Assembly (NCBI GenBank): GCA_947500825.1
Contig: CANMTR010000008.1
Location: forward strand, 84,607 to 148,606
Origin: an uncultured Paracoccaceae bacterium
GTDB lineage: Bacteria > Pseudomonadota > Alphaproteobacteria > Rhodobacterales > Rhodobacteraceae
Direction of reading: 5' to 3'
Length of the DNA: 64,000 nucleotides
Below the pieces are notes generated by a model. It searched no databases, was not told where the DNA came from, and saw only the letters and a list, made by a program, of their open reading frames with translations. Position 1 is the stretch's first letter. The number at the start of each line of letters is the position of its first letter. Made by a program: the position numbers and the translations under genes. Of the stretch, positions 35,862 through 48,029 are shown in pieces.

Positions 35862-37376
35862 TCACTCGGCCAGGCGCACGCCTTCGAGGCGCATCATGCC
35901 GTCGGGATAGGCGGTGAAGCCCTCGACGCCTTCGGCGAGCCCGGTCAGCCAGGTCTGGTGATAGAGGTACATGATCGGCAGGTCCTCGTTCAGGATCGCG
36001 CGGGCCTCGTCGTAGAGTTCCTTGCGCTCGGCGTCGTCCGAGACGGTGCGGGCCTCGTTCAGGAGCCTGTCGACCTCCTCGTTGGAGTAGCCCGAGTCGT
36101 TGATGCCGCCCTCGGTGGTCAGGAACTGGTGGATGTTGCCGTCGGGGTCGATCCGGCCCGACCAGCCCACCTGGCTGCCGGTGAAGGCGCCGGCGCTCTG
36201 GTCCTGGAGCATGGAGGCGAACTCCTTGGAGGTGATCGAGACCCGGATGCCCGCCTCGGACGCCATGGACTGGACGACCTGCATGACCTGGAGGTTCTCG
36301 GGGCGGTTGGGGACCTGCACCTCGAGGTCGATGCCGTCGGGGTAGCCGGCCTCCTCCAGGAGGGCGCGGGCGGCCTCCACGTCGCGCTCGGGCACGGGGA
36401 AATCCTCGTCGTACCACGGCGAGGTGGGCGGGAAGGGCTGGTTGCCGCCGCGGTAGACGCCGTTGAAGACAACGTCGTTGATGATCCCGCGGCCCACGGC
36501 GAGGCTCAGCGCCCGACGCAGGCGGGCGTCGTTGCCCCAGGGGTTGTCGCCGCGCTCGCCGTTGTCGACGTTGAACGTGATCCCCTGGTAGCCGAGAGAC
36601 ACCGCCTCCTCGACGGTGATGCCGCCGCCGCCGCCCTGGACCTGGGCCAGATCGGTGGCGCCGAGGCGGTCGATGATGTCGAGGTCGCCCGATTGCAGGT
36701 TGGCGAGGCGCACGGTGGTGTCGGGGATGGGCAGGTAGGTGACGCTGTCGAGGTGGATCTCGTCGGCGTTCCAGTAGTCGTCGAAGGCCTCGAGCACGAT
36801 GCGGTCCTGGGCCACGCGCTCGGCGAAGCTGAACGGACCCGAACAGACCGGGTTCGACCCGAAATCGGCGCCGGCCTCGTCGGCCGCGTCGGGGGAGATC
36901 ATCATGCCTGCGCGGTCGGCGAGCTGCGCCAGCACGGTCACGTCGGGCTGGCCCAGGTCGAGGCGGATCTGGTGGTCGCCCAGGACCTCGACGTTCTCGA
37001 TCGACGACAGCTCGGACTTGCGGCGGCTCTCCTCCAGCGTCTGGGAGCGCTCGATGTTGCGCGCCACGGCCTCGGCGTCGAAGGGGGTGCCGTCGTGGAA
37101 GGTGACGCCCTCGCGCAGGGTCAGGGTGAGCGCGGTGTTGTCGTCGTTGAAGGACCAGTCGGTGGCGAGCTGGGGCACGATCTCCAGCTCGGGGGTGATG
37201 TCCACGAGCTTGTCGCACAGGGAGGCATAGACGATCCGGCCCACGAAGGTGCGCGACTGGTCGGGGTCGAGCACGTCGGCGTCCGAGGCCAGGCCGATGC
37301 GCAGGTCCTGGGCCTGGGCGCCGAGGGCGGTGGCGCCAAGGAGGGCGGCGGCGAGGGGGAGGCGGGAGAGGGTCAA
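35862..37376 (-). CDS. Peptide-type ABC substrate-binding protein, copy 1 (SBP_bac_5)
   Basis: A 504-residue periplasmic receptor with signal peptide MTLSRLPLAAALLGATALGA, cleaved near QAQ. It has SBP_bac_5 features: [20 protein letters not shown] near residue 90, the conserved [24 protein letters not shown] and YLYHQTWLTGL. It is a close paralogue of the next gene: both begin MTLSRL and share long identical stretches such as [19 protein letters not shown]. The duplicate differs mainly in the hinge/pocket half. Dipeptide, glutathione or nickel-type ligands are all possible for this fold. Confidence 0.92.
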   Translation of the reverse strand: MTLSRLPLAAALLGATALGAQAQDLRIGLASDADVLDPDQSRTFVGRIVYASLCDKLVDITPELEIVPQLATDWSFNDDNTALTLTLREGVTFHDGTPFDAEAVARNIERSQTLEESRRKSELSSIENVEVLGDHQIRLDLGQPDVTVLAQLADRAGMMISPDAADEAGADFGSNPVCSGPFSFAERVAQDRIVLEAFDDYWNADEIHLDSVTYLPIPDTTVRLANLQSGDLDIIDRLGATDLAQVQGGGGGITVEEAVSLGYQGITFNVDNGERGDNPWGNDARLRRALSLAVGRGIINDVVFNGVYRGGNQPFPPTSPWYDEDFPVPERDVEAARALLEEAGYPDGIDLEVQVPNRPENLQVMQVVQSMASEAGIRVSITSKEFASMLQDQSAGAFTGSQVGWSGRIDPDGNIHQFLTTEGGINDSGYSNEEVDRLLNEARTVSDDAERKELYDEARAILNEDLPIMYLYHQTWLTGLAEGVEGFTAYPDGMMRLEGVRLAE

Positions 37377-37434
37377 GGTCGGTCTCCTGTCGGGGGATAG
37401 GGGGCCGCTTGCGTCGCGGCTCTTGGGGCGGGTG

Positions 37435-38948
37435 TCAGCCGTCGCTGCGGCGGACGCCTTCGAGGCGGATGATCCCGTCGGGGTAGGGGGTGAAGCCCTC
37501 GATGTCGTCGTCGAGCGCGTAGACCCAGTTGCGGTGATAGAGGTAGAGGATCGGCAGCTCGGCGTTGGCCACGTCCTGCACGGCGTCGTAGATCTCCTTG
37601 CGCGCGGCGGGATCGGTGGCGGCGCGGGCCTCGGCGAGCTGCGTGTCGATCTCCGCGCTGCCGAAGCCCGAGTCGTTCAGGCCCCCCTCGCTGTGGAGGA
37701 AGGTGGCGAGGTTGCCGTCGGGGTCGATGCGGCCCGACCAGCCGATCTGGCTGGCCTCGAAGGCGCCGCGGGCCTGGTCCGCGAGGAGGGTGGCGAACTC
37801 CTTGGAGACGAGCTCGATCTCGATGCCCGCCTCGGCGGCCATGGATTGCACGACCTGCATGACGCGGCCCGCCTCGGTGCTGTTGGGGACCTGCACCTCG
37901 AGCGGCAGCCCGTCGGGATGGCCGGCCTCGGCCAGGAGGGCGCGGGCGGCCTCCACGTCGCGGTCGGGGACGGGCCAGTCGGCGTCGAACCACGGGCTGT
38001 CCGGCGCGAAGGGCTGGATCGCGGGGGCGAAGACGCCGTCGAAGACGACCTGGTTCAGCGCGTCGCGGTCGATGGAGAGGTTGAGGGCCTGTCGAAGGCG
38101 CGGGTCGTCGGCCCAAGGGTTGTCCTCGGCGCCGGGGCCGTTGGCGAGGTTGAAGGTGATCCCCTGGTAGCCCAGGGGCGTCACCGTCTCGACCGAGATG
38201 CCGGGCGCGGCGCGGGCCTGGCCCAGATCGGTGGCGGCCAGGCGCTCGATCATGTCCACGTCGCCCGATTGCAGGTTGGCGAGGCGCACGGTGGTGTCGG
38301 GGATGGGCAGGTAGGTGACGGTGTCGAAATGGATCGCGTCCGCGTTCCAGTAGTCGTCGAACCGGGTGAGGGTGATGCGGTCCTGCGCCACGCGGCTGTC
38401 GAAGGCGAAGGGGCCGGAGCAGACGGGGTCGCGGCCGAACTCCTCCCCGGCGGCACGGGCCGCGGTGGGGGAGATCATCATCCCCGCCCGGTCGGTGAAC
38501 TGCGCCAGGAGGGCCGCGTCGGGGGTGGAGAGGTGGAGGCGCAGCGTGGCGGGGTCCACGACCTCGACCCTTTGAATTGTCTCGATCTCGGTCTTGCGCT
38601 GGCTCACGTCGAGGGTCTGCGACCGCTCGATGTTCCATTTCGCCGCCTCGGCGTCGAAGGGGGTGCCGTCGTGGAAGGTGACGCCCTCGCGCAGATCCAT
38701 GGTGAGCGTGCGGCCGTCGTCCGACCACGACCAGCCGGTGGCGAGCTGGGGCACGATCTCCAGCTCGGGGGTGATGTCCACCAGCTTGTCGCAGAGCGCG
38801 GCCAGCACGACGCGGCCCACGAAAGAGCGGTTGGGGTCGGGGTCGAGGGTGTCGGGGTCCGACTGCAGGGCGATGCGCAGCTCCTGCGCCGGGGCGGCCA
38901 GGGCGCTGGCCGCGAGGAGCGCGGCGGCGAGGGAGAGGCGGGAAAGGG

Positions 38949-38952
<4 letters not shown>
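37435..38952 (-). CDS. Peptide-type ABC substrate-binding protein, copy 2 (SBP_bac_5)
   Basis: A 505-residue receptor with signal peptide [20 protein letters not shown]. Motifs parallel copy 1: [69 protein letters not shown] and [14 protein letters not shown]. Its ATG at 38952 overlaps the DppF-like stop (ATGA), and 58 bases separate it from copy 1. A tandem duplication followed by divergence is the simplest reading; the two may give one membrane channel two ligand ranges. Confidence 0.92.
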
Positions 38953-41080
<2,128 letters not shown>

Positions 41081-41351
41081 TCTTGGATTGGTTGCAGACT
41101 TCACGTTCCCGCGTGGCCTGTCAACACGGGGCGTGGCGGGGGTGCGCCTGCGCCGTCTGGCGGGGTGCGGATGCCCGAAATTTGGGCGAATACGGCCAGA
41201 TCCTGCGCGGTAACGGGTCAGCCTCCGCCCTCGTCCCCGGGCCGGCAAGGCTGGCAACCGTCACGGGGAGCGCGGCGGCATCCGGGGCGGAGGGATTAAT
41301 TGGTTGGGACGGAGGGGGTCTCGCCGGCCCCCGATCCGCCCCGTGAGGGAC

Positions 41352-42350
41352 CTACCCGGCGACCGTGACGAGGACCTTTCCCATCACGCCGCGCGCCGAC
41401 AGGGCGGCGATGGCGTCTCCGGCGCGTTCCAGCGGGTAGCGGGCATGGATGCGCGGCTTCAGGTGCCCCTCGCCGTAGAGGCGGAACAGGTCGGCCAGGT
41501 TCTCGGCATGGGCCTCGGGCTCGTGGCTGGTATGGGCGCCCCAGAACACGCCCACCACCTCGCACCCTTTCAGGAGAGGCAGGTTCATGGGCAGGGTGGG
41601 GATGCCCGCGGGGAAGCCCACCACGAGATAGCGGCCCCGCCACGCGGTGGCGCGGAGCGCGGGCTCGGCGTAGTCGCCCCCGACGGCGTCGTAGACCACG
41701 TCGGCGCCGCGACCGCCGGTCAGGGACTTGATGCGGTCCGACAGGGCCTTCTGCGCGGCCCGGTCCATCTCGCGCGGATAGACGATGGTGTGGTCCGCGC
41801 CGAGATCGGTGCAGAACGCGGCCTTCTCCTCGCTCGAGACGGCGGCGATCACCGTGGCCCCGGCGGCGCGGCCCAGCTCCACGGCCGCGGCGCCCACGCC
41901 GCCCGAGGCGCCCAGGATCAGCAGCGTCTCGCCGCGGGCCAGCCGGGCGCGGTCCTTCAGCGCGTGGTGCGAGGTGCCGTAGGTGAAGACGAAGGTCGCC
42001 GCCTCGTCGGAGGGCATGGCCGCGGGCACCTTCACGACGCGGGCGGCGTCGGCCACCACCTGCTCGGCGAAGCCGCCGAAGCCCGTCAGCGCCACGACCC
42101 GGTCGCCGGTGGCGAAGCCGTCGACGCCCTCGCCCAGGGCCGAGACGGTGCCGCAGACCTCGCCGCCCGGCGCGAAGGGCCGGTCGGGCTTCATCTGGTA
42201 GAGGTCGCGGATGATCAGCGTGTCGGGAAAGTTCACCCCCGCCGCCGCCACGTCGATGCGGACCTGGCCCGGCCCCGGCTCGGGCGCGGGCAGGTCCGCG
42301 AGCTCGAGCGTCTCCGGCCCGCCCGGATCGCGGCTCAGCATCGCTTTCAT
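41352..42350 (-). CDS. Zinc-independent MDR oxidoreductase (NADPH:quinone oxidoreductase-like)
   Basis: A 332-residue medium-chain reductase. Seen: MKAMLSRDPGGPETLELADL, AAGVNFPDTLIIRDLYQMKP, PGGEVCGTVSALGEGVDGF, the NADPH-binding LILGASGGVGAAAVELGRAA near 145, and VGVFWGAHTSHEPEAHAEN. The Cys/His catalytic and structural zinc ligands of alcohol dehydrogenases are absent, so it belongs to the QOR/acrylyl- or enoyl-reductase group. GGAGGGGGAG precedes the ATG. It is divergent from the APH-like kinase gene, a pairing common in this bacterial group. True substrate unknown. Confidence 0.88.
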   Translation of the reverse strand: MKAMLSRDPGGPETLELADLPAPEPGPGQVRIDVAAAGVNFPDTLIIRDLYQMKPDRPFAPGGEVCGTVSALGEGVDGFATGDRVVALTGFGGFAEQVVADAARVVKVPAAMPSDEAATFVFTYGTSHHALKDRARLARGETLLILGASGGVGAAAVELGRAAGATVIAAVSSEEKAAFCTDLGADHTIVYPREMDRAAQKALSDRIKSLTGGRGADVVYDAVGGDYAEPALRATAWRGRYLVVGFPAGIPTLPMNLPLLKGCEVVGVFWGAHTSHEPEAHAENLADLFRLYGEGHLKPRIHARYPLERAGDAIAALSARGVMGKVLVTVAG

Positions 42351-42592
42351 GGCGTCTCCCCCTCCTTGGCGCCGTGTCTCGGGAGGCAGGACAGCCCGGG
42401 GCGGGGCGGATTGTCAATCGGTTGACGGAACGCCATTCTGCATTGCGGAAGGGTGTGGTGCAGGTCCGGACCCGTGGCGACGCCGCGGACCCCTTGTCCC
42501 GGGGGCGGTCGCCGCCCCACAGTCCAGACGCGCTCCGGCGGACAGGGCCGCCGGGGACGGCCCCGTTCGAGACCCATGCCCGAGGAGCCCCC

Positions 42593-43621
42593 ATGACCGA
42601 CAGCCGCACCCTCGACCGCGAGGCGATCACCCGCTACCTGTCAGACCGGCTGGAGGGGTTCCGCGGGCCGGTGGAGATCGACAAGTTCGCCACCGGGCAG
42701 TCGAACCCGACCTTCCGCATCGCGACCCCGGACCGGGCCTACGTTCTGCGGGCCAAGCCCCTGGGGCAGCTCCTGAAGTCGGCCCACGCGGTGGACCGCG
42801 AATACCGCGTCCAGTCGGCGCTCGCGGACAGCGACGTTCCGGTGGCGCGGATGCACCTGCTGTGCGAGGACGAGACGGTCATCGGGACCATGTTCTACGT
42901 CATGGACCACGTGGAGGGACGCAACTTCCTGCGCCCCGACCTGCCCGAGCTGGGCCGCGACGCGCGCGCGGGCGTCGCCGCGGAGATGAACCGGGTGCTG
43001 GCAGCCCTCCACGACGTGGACATCGAGGCGCGCGGCCTCGCTGACTACGGGCCGCCCGGCAACTACTACGCCCGCCAGATCGGGCGCTGGTCGAAGCAGT
43101 ACTATGCCTCCGAGACCGGCCCGATGCCGGCCATGGACCGCCTGATCGCGCGGCTGGAGGAGCGCATCCCCCCCGACGACGGCCAGCGCACCCTGGTCCA
43201 CGGCGATTACCGGATCGACAACATGATCTTCGACGCGGAGGCCACCGCGTGCCGCGCGGTGCTTGATTGGGAGCTGTCGACCATCGGCCATCCCTACGCC
43301 GACCTGGCGGCGGTGATCATGCAGTGGCGGATGCCCGCGGGCGGCGAGACGCGGGGGCTTGCGGGCCTCGACCGCGCCGCCCTGGGCCTGCCGTCGGACG
43401 AGGCGTTCGTGGCGCGTTACTGCGAGCGGCGGGGGCTGGCGGGCATTCCCGACTTCGGCTTCTGCGTGGCGTTCGCCTTCTTTCGCATGGCCGCGATCAT
43501 CCAGGGCGTGAAGAAGCGCGGCCTGGACGGCAACGCGTCGAACCCCGAGAAGGCCCGCCTTGCCGGCGAGCGCATTCCCGAGTTCGTCGCGGGCGGCCTC
43601 GACGCCCTGGAGGAGGACTGA
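42593..43621 (+). CDS. APH-fold phosphotransferase (ACAD11-associated kinase-like)
   Basis: A 342-residue aminoglycoside-phosphotransferase-fold protein. Seen: FATGQSNPTFRI (nucleotide loop), YVLRAKPLGQLLKSAHAVDR (catalytic Lys and the insertion typical of ACAD10/11 kinases), TLVHGDYRIDNMIFD (HGDxxxxN catalytic loop) and AVLDWELSTIGHPYADLA (metal-binding DWE). This subgroup phosphorylates 4-hydroxyacyl-CoAs, with an ACAD partner completing the isomerisation to 3-hydroxyacyl-CoA. Such an ACAD is encoded at 25090. GAGGAG lies upstream of the ATG at 42593. Antibiotic resistance is unlikely. Confidence 0.87.
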   Translation: MTDSRTLDREAITRYLSDRLEGFRGPVEIDKFATGQSNPTFRIATPDRAYVLRAKPLGQLLKSAHAVDREYRVQSALADSDVPVARMHLLCEDETVIGTMFYVMDHVEGRNFLRPDLPELGRDARAGVAAEMNRVLAALHDVDIEARGLADYGPPGNYYARQIGRWSKQYYASETGPMPAMDRLIARLEERIPPDDGQRTLVHGDYRIDNMIFDAEATACRAVLDWELSTIGHPYADLAAVIMQWRMPAGGETRGLAGLDRAALGLPSDEAFVARYCERRGLAGIPDFGFCVAFAFFRMAAIIQGVKKRGLDGNASNPEKARLAGERIPEFVAGGLDALEED

Positions 43622-43663
43622 CCCCCCCTGCGCCGCGCGGTCGGGGGGCGGGGCGCCCTGTGG

Positions 43664-46600
43664 TCAGGTGGCCGCAGCGGTGGCGTCGCCCCGGCGCGCG
43701 CGGCCCTCGCGCAGCATCAGCATCGCGGGGGTGACCACGAGGGTCAGGATCGTGGCGACCACGAGCCCGCCCGCGATCGCGCTCGACAGTTCCGTCCAGT
43801 ACTGGGTGGAGGGGGCGCCGTAGACGATCTCGCGGCGGAAGAAGTCGATGTTGAGGCCGATCACCATGGGCAGGAGCCCCAGCGCGGTGGTCACCGAGGT
43901 GAGGACCACGGGGCGCAAGCGCTGCGCGCCGGTCCTGAGCGCGGCCTCCATCGGCGATTGCCCGCTCCGGCGCAGGTCGTTGTAGGTGTCGATCAGCACG
44001 ATGTTGTTGTTCACCACGATGCCCGCGAGCGCGATGACGCCCACGCCGCCCATGACCACCCCGAAGGGGCGCCCGGTGACCACGAGGCCCAGAAGGACGC
44101 CCGCGACCGAGAAGACGATGGCGCTCATCACCACCATGGCCTGGAAGACGCTGTTGAACTGCGCGACCAGGATCACGAACATCAGCCCGATGGCGGCCGC
44201 GAAGGCGCCCGCGAGGAAGGTCATCGACTCCTGCTGGTCCTCCGCCTCGCCGGCGAACTCGTATTCCGCGCCGTCCGGAAGGTCGGCCGCGTCGAGCGCC
44301 GATTGCAGCGCCGCGATCCGGTCGCTGACCAGGAGGCCCGGGGCGACGTTGGCCTCGATCGTGGTGACGCGCTCCTCGTCGATGCGCCGCACCACGCCCA
44401 CCCGCTCGACGGGGGAGAAGGACACGAAGTTGGAGATCGGGACGAGGCCGGACGAGGTGGGAACCCGCAGGCTGCCGAGTTCGGCCAGGGACCGCTCCTC
44501 GCTGGGGAAGCGCACGCGCACGTCGAGCTCGCCGTCGGCGTCGGCGGGGCGGTAGTCGGTTACGGTGATGCCCTGGGTCAGGAGCTGGACCGCCTGGCCC
44601 AGGAGGCTCACGTCGGCGCCGTAGCGCGCCGCCTCGGCCCGGTCGACGCCGATCGCGACCTCGACGCCCGGCAGGGGGCGGGTGTCGGTGACGTCCGTGA
44701 ACCCCCCGACCCGGTCCATGGCGGCCAGGACCCGCTCCACCGCCTCGGCCTGGGTCTGCGGCGTCTCGCCGGTGACCTGGAGATTGACGGGCTTGCCGCT
44801 GGTGGGTCCGCCGCTCTCGGTCTGGACCTGCACGTCGATGCCGCCGATATCGGCCATCTCGTCGCGGATGCTGGCGCCGATCTCGGCCGCGGGGGGGCGC
44901 GCGTCCCAGTCCACCAGGTCGAGCTGGATGGTGCCGATCACCTCCTCGTCGCCCTGTCCCGCGCCGATGGAGGAGCGGGCATAGACGCTGGCCACGCCCT
45001 CCTGCCCCACGAGCCGCTCCTCGACCCGGCGCACCAGCGCGTCGCGCTCGTAGATCGACAGGTTGTCGCGGGCGCGGACCTCCACCTGCATGAACTCGGG
45101 CTCCACCGAGGGGAAGAAGGCGACGCCGCGGCCGAACTCGCCGTAGAGGGCGAAGCCGCCCAGGAGGAGCGCCACGGCCAGGGCCAGGGTGGTGGCGGGG
45201 CGCAGGATGGCGCGCTCCAGCAGGCGGACATAGGCGCCCGTGATGCCGCCGATCTCGCGCGGGTCGCCGGTCTCGGCGGCGACGAGGGCGGCCTTGGCGC
45301 GGGCCGACTGGGGCTGGCGCTTGCCGATCAGGCCGCCCACCACGGGGATGAAGACGAGCGCCATGAAGAGCGAGGCGAAGAGCGTCAGGATCACGGTGAT
45401 GGGCAGGAACTTCATGAACTCGCCCACGAGCCCCGTCCAGAACAGGAGCGGGAAGAACACGCTGAGGGTGGTCGCGGTGGAGGCGACGATGGGCCAGGCC
45501 ATGCGCTTGGCGGCATGGGCGTAGGCCGCGCGGGGCGCGTCGCCCTCCTGCAGGCGCCGGTCGGCCAGCTCGACGGTGACGATGGCGCCATCCACCAGCA
45601 TGCCCACCACGAGGATCAGCGAGAACAGCACCACGATGTTCATGGTGTAGCCCATGGCCCAGAGCGCGGCGACGCCGGCGAGGAACGCCCCCGGGATCGC
45701 CAGGCCGACGAGGATCGCCGAACGCAGGCCGAGGGCGAAGACGATGACGATCATCACCAGGATGATCGCGGCGATGACGTTGGATTCGAGGTCCGACAGC
45801 AGGGTCTTCACCTGCTCGCTCTGGTCCTGGAGGTAGGTCACGTCGACCGAGTCTGGCCAGTCGGCGCGCATGGCCTCGACCGCGCCCTGCACCCGGGCGA
45901 CGGTGTCGATGATGTTGGCGCCCGAGCGCTTCTTGACCTCGAGGGCGAGGGCGGGCTGGCCGTCGATGCGCGCGAAGCCCGTCGGGTCCTCGAAGGAGCG
46001 GCGCACGGTGGCCACGTCGCCGAAGGTCACGACCGTGTCGCCGTCGACCTTGACGGGCATGGCCATGACGTCCTCCAGGTTCTCGATCAGGCCGGGGACC
46101 TTGAGCACGATGCGCCCGCCCCCGGTCTCGATGGCGCCGGCGGCGATCAGGCGGTTGTTGCGCTGGAGCTGGCTGGTGAGCTCGTCGAAGCTCAGGTTGT
46201 AGGTCTGGAACACGGTGGGGTCGATCAGCACCTCGAGGAACTCCTCGCGGGCGCCGCCGATATCGACCTCCAGCACGCCGGGCAGGCCCTCGACCTCGTC
46301 CTGCACGTCTTCGGCCAGGTCGTTGAGGGCGCGCTCGGGCACCGGGCCCGACAGGATCGCGGTGATGATCGGGAACAGCGCCGTGTTGATCTCGGTCACG
46401 GTCAGGTCGTAGGCGTCCTCGGGCAGTTCGCCCTCGGCGCGGTCGGCGGCCTCCCGGACCTTGTCGAGGGCCTCGTCGATGTCGCCGCCGGCGGCGAATT
46501 CGAGCTGCACGCTGGCGAAGCCCTCGGCGGCCTCGCTCGACATCTTCTCCAGCCCCTCGATGGCGCCGAACTCGACCTCCATGGGTTCGAGCAGGAGCCG

Positions 46601-46783
46601 TTCGGCGTCGGTGGGACTGATCCCGTCGATGCCGGTGGAGACATAGACCAGCGGCAGGGGAACCTCGGGGTTGGCCTCCTTGGGGATCGAGACATAGGCG
46701 ACGGCCCCCACGGCCAGGATCGCGGCGAGGGCCATGACCACGACCCGGGCGCGGGAGAAGGCAGCGTCGATCAGGGTGTTCAT
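43664..46783 (-). CDS. RND-family efflux pump, inner-membrane permease
   Basis: A 1039-residue AcrB-type transporter with two halves, each one helix, a large periplasmic loop and a bundle of helices. The TM4 proton-relay region reads VVGMLVDGAIVTVELADRR, with one Asp where AcrB has two. TM10-11 contains GVGVIALAGIVVNNNIVLID. The family drives drugs or lipophilic compounds out using proton motive force. Start 46783 overlaps the adaptor stop (ATGA). No outer-membrane channel gene is adjacent, so a TolC-like partner must come from elsewhere. It is regulated, by inference, by the divergent TetR protein. Confidence 0.93.
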   Translation of the reverse strand: MNTLIDAAFSRARVVVMALAAILAVGAVAYVSIPKEANPEVPLPLVYVSTGIDGISPTDAERLLLEPMEVEFGAIEGLEKMSSEAAEGFASVQLEFAAGGDIDEALDKVREAADRAEGELPEDAYDLTVTEINTALFPIITAILSGPVPERALNDLAEDVQDEVEGLPGVLEVDIGGAREEFLEVLIDPTVFQTYNLSFDELTSQLQRNNRLIAAGAIETGGGRIVLKVPGLIENLEDVMAMPVKVDGDTVVTFGDVATVRRSFEDPTGFARIDGQPALALEVKKRSGANIIDTVARVQGAVEAMRADWPDSVDVTYLQDQSEQVKTLLSDLESNVIAAIILVMIVIVFALGLRSAILVGLAIPGAFLAGVAALWAMGYTMNIVVLFSLILVVGMLVDGAIVTVELADRRLQEGDAPRAAYAHAAKRMAWPIVASTATTLSVFFPLLFWTGLVGEFMKFLPITVILTLFASLFMALVFIPVVGGLIGKRQPQSARAKAALVAAETGDPREIGGITGAYVRLLERAILRPATTLALAVALLLGGFALYGEFGRGVAFFPSVEPEFMQVEVRARDNLSIYERDALVRRVEERLVGQEGVASVYARSSIGAGQGDEEVIGTIQLDLVDWDARPPAAEIGASIRDEMADIGGIDVQVQTESGGPTSGKPVNLQVTGETPQTQAEAVERVLAAMDRVGGFTDVTDTRPLPGVEVAIGVDRAEAARYGADVSLLGQAVQLLTQGITVTDYRPADADGELDVRVRFPSEERSLAELGSLRVPTSSGLVPISNFVSFSPVERVGVVRRIDEERVTTIEANVAPGLLVSDRIAALQSALDAADLPDGAEYEFAGEAEDQQESMTFLAGAFAAAIGLMFVILVAQFNSVFQAMVVMSAIVFSVAGVLLGLVVTGRPFGVVMGGVGVIALAGIVVNNNIVLIDTYNDLRRSGQSPMEAALRTGAQRLRPVVLTSVTTALGLLPMVIGLNIDFFRREIVYGAPSTQYWTELSSAIAGGLVVATILTLVVTPAMLMLREGRARRGDATAAAT

Positions 46784-47940
46784 CGCGCCTCCTCCGGGGT
46801 GGCGGCGACGGCGAGGTCGGCCGGGTCGGCAGGCTGGGGGCTGACCTCCTCGCCGGCCTGGACGAAGCCCTGGCCGATGGTGATGATCTCGGCCGTCTCG
46901 GGCAGGCCGGTGACCCAGACGCCCCTGAGCTCGGCCCGGACGATCTCGATGGGGTGGAAGCGCACGGTGCCGTCCTGGGCCGTCTTCACGCCGATCTCGC
47001 CGTCGGGGCCCAGGGAGATGATGGACGGCGAGACGAAATGCGCCCGCGTCTCGCCGGTGGGGATTTCGATCTCGGCGGAGATGCCGGCGGGGATGGCGCC
47101 GTCGTCGTTGGCGACCTCGATCTCGGCGAGGAAGGTGCGGGTCTCGGCCGAGGCGGAGGTGCCCACGAAGGTGACCTCGCCCTCGCGCGTCTCGCCGGTG
47201 ATGAAGTTCACCCGCGCGGACTGGCCATCCTCGATGCGCCTCAGGGCCTGCTGGGGGACCTGGATGGCGACCGTGAGGGGGCGGTTGTCGACGATGCGCC
47301 CGACCTCCTCGCCCGCGGAGACGAACTCGCCGGCGTCGAGGGAGAGCATCTCGATCCGCCCCGGAAAGGGGGCGAGGATGCTCAGGTCGTCGAGCGCCTG
47401 CTCGGCGGTGGTGACCTGGGCGCGGGCGGCGGCAAGGGAGGCGCGGGCCTCGGCCACCCGGTCGGCGGTGCCCACGCCGCGCTCGCGCAGCTCCTGGGCG
47501 TTGTCGAGCTCGCGCGCGGCGCGGACCTGCTCCTCCTCGGCGCGGTCGAGGTCCGCCTCGGCGCGGGTGGAGGAGAGCCGGGCGATCGGCTGGCCCGCCT
47601 CCACCGTGTCGCCCTTGCCGACGAAGAGCTCGATCACGTCGCCGGTGGCCTCGGCGCGGAGCGGGGTGTCCCGGTCGGGCAGGGCCTGCCCCTCGGCCTG
47701 GAAGGTGAGGGTGACCGGCCGGGCGGTGGAGGTGCGCACCACGACGGAGGCGGGCTCCGCCTCGGCGGCCTGGGGCACAGGCGCATCGTCCGGAGCGGGC
47801 AGGACGAAGCCGCTGCCCATCCACAGGACCAGCGCGATGAGGATCGCGGCCGCGATCCAGATCGAGCGCGAGGCGCCGCGATCGGTGTCGAAGCGGAGGG
47901 GCTCCGCCACCCCGGGTCTGTCGTCCATCGTCATGTCCAT
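46780..47940 (-). CDS. RND efflux periplasmic adaptor (membrane fusion protein)
   Basis: A 386-residue adaptor with one N-terminal membrane helix (about 29-49: WIAAAILIALVLWMGSGFVL). A lipoyl half-motif (VIELFVGKGDTVEAGQPIAR), a coiled-coil hairpin (about 130-180), and the second lipoyl half with beta-barrel LSILAPFPGRIEMLSLDAGE follow. It links the inner-membrane pump to an outer-membrane channel. First gene of the two-gene pump operon, facing the TetR gene across a 25-bp palindrome. Confidence 0.92.
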   Translation of the reverse strand: MDMTMDDRPGVAEPLRFDTDRGASRSIWIAAAILIALVLWMGSGFVLPAPDDAPVPQAAEAEPASVVVRTSTARPVTLTFQAEGQALPDRDTPLRAEATGDVIELFVGKGDTVEAGQPIARLSSTRAEADLDRAEEEQVRAARELDNAQELRERGVGTADRVAEARASLAAARAQVTTAEQALDDLSILAPFPGRIEMLSLDAGEFVSAGEEVGRIVDNRPLTVAIQVPQQALRRIEDGQSARVNFITGETREGEVTFVGTSASAETRTFLAEIEVANDDGAIPAGISAEIEIPTGETRAHFVSPSIISLGPDGEIGVKTAQDGTVRFHPIEIVRAELRGVWVTGLPETAEIITIGQGFVQAGEEVSPQPADPADLAVAATPEEAR

Positions 47941-47987
47941 TCCAGCGGTCCAGGGGCGCCGCGCGACTTGACGCGGCGCGCCATGCG

Positions 47988-48012
47988 TTACATACCGACT
48001 GTCGGTCTGTAA
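47988..48012. promoter_or_regulatory. TetR-type operator between the RND pump operon and its repressor gene
   Basis: TTACATACCGAC (47988-47999), centre T at 48000, GTCGGTCTGTAA (48001-48012): a 25-base palindrome with one mismatched pair (T versus G at the sixth position). ATACCGACNGTCGGT-type sites are classical for AcrR/TetR repressors of RND pumps that sit in a divergent promoter. It lies 48 bases from the adaptor start and 17 bases before the TetR start, so it would control both directions. Confidence 0.75.
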
Positions 48013-48029
48013 TCAAGGGACGATCGCGC

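Noticed and set aside
42593..43621. Aminoglycoside resistance gene
   Set aside because: The APH fold is shared, but the ADGPDEVH-type dehydrogenase in the same region and the kinase's own insertion motifs point to the ACAD10/11-associated kinases.
43958..47971. A 1337-residue plus-strand frame opposite the RND pump genes
   Set aside because: Mirror frame of two well-recognised genes, with low-complexity His/Asp/Gly-rich translation. It is a GC artefact.
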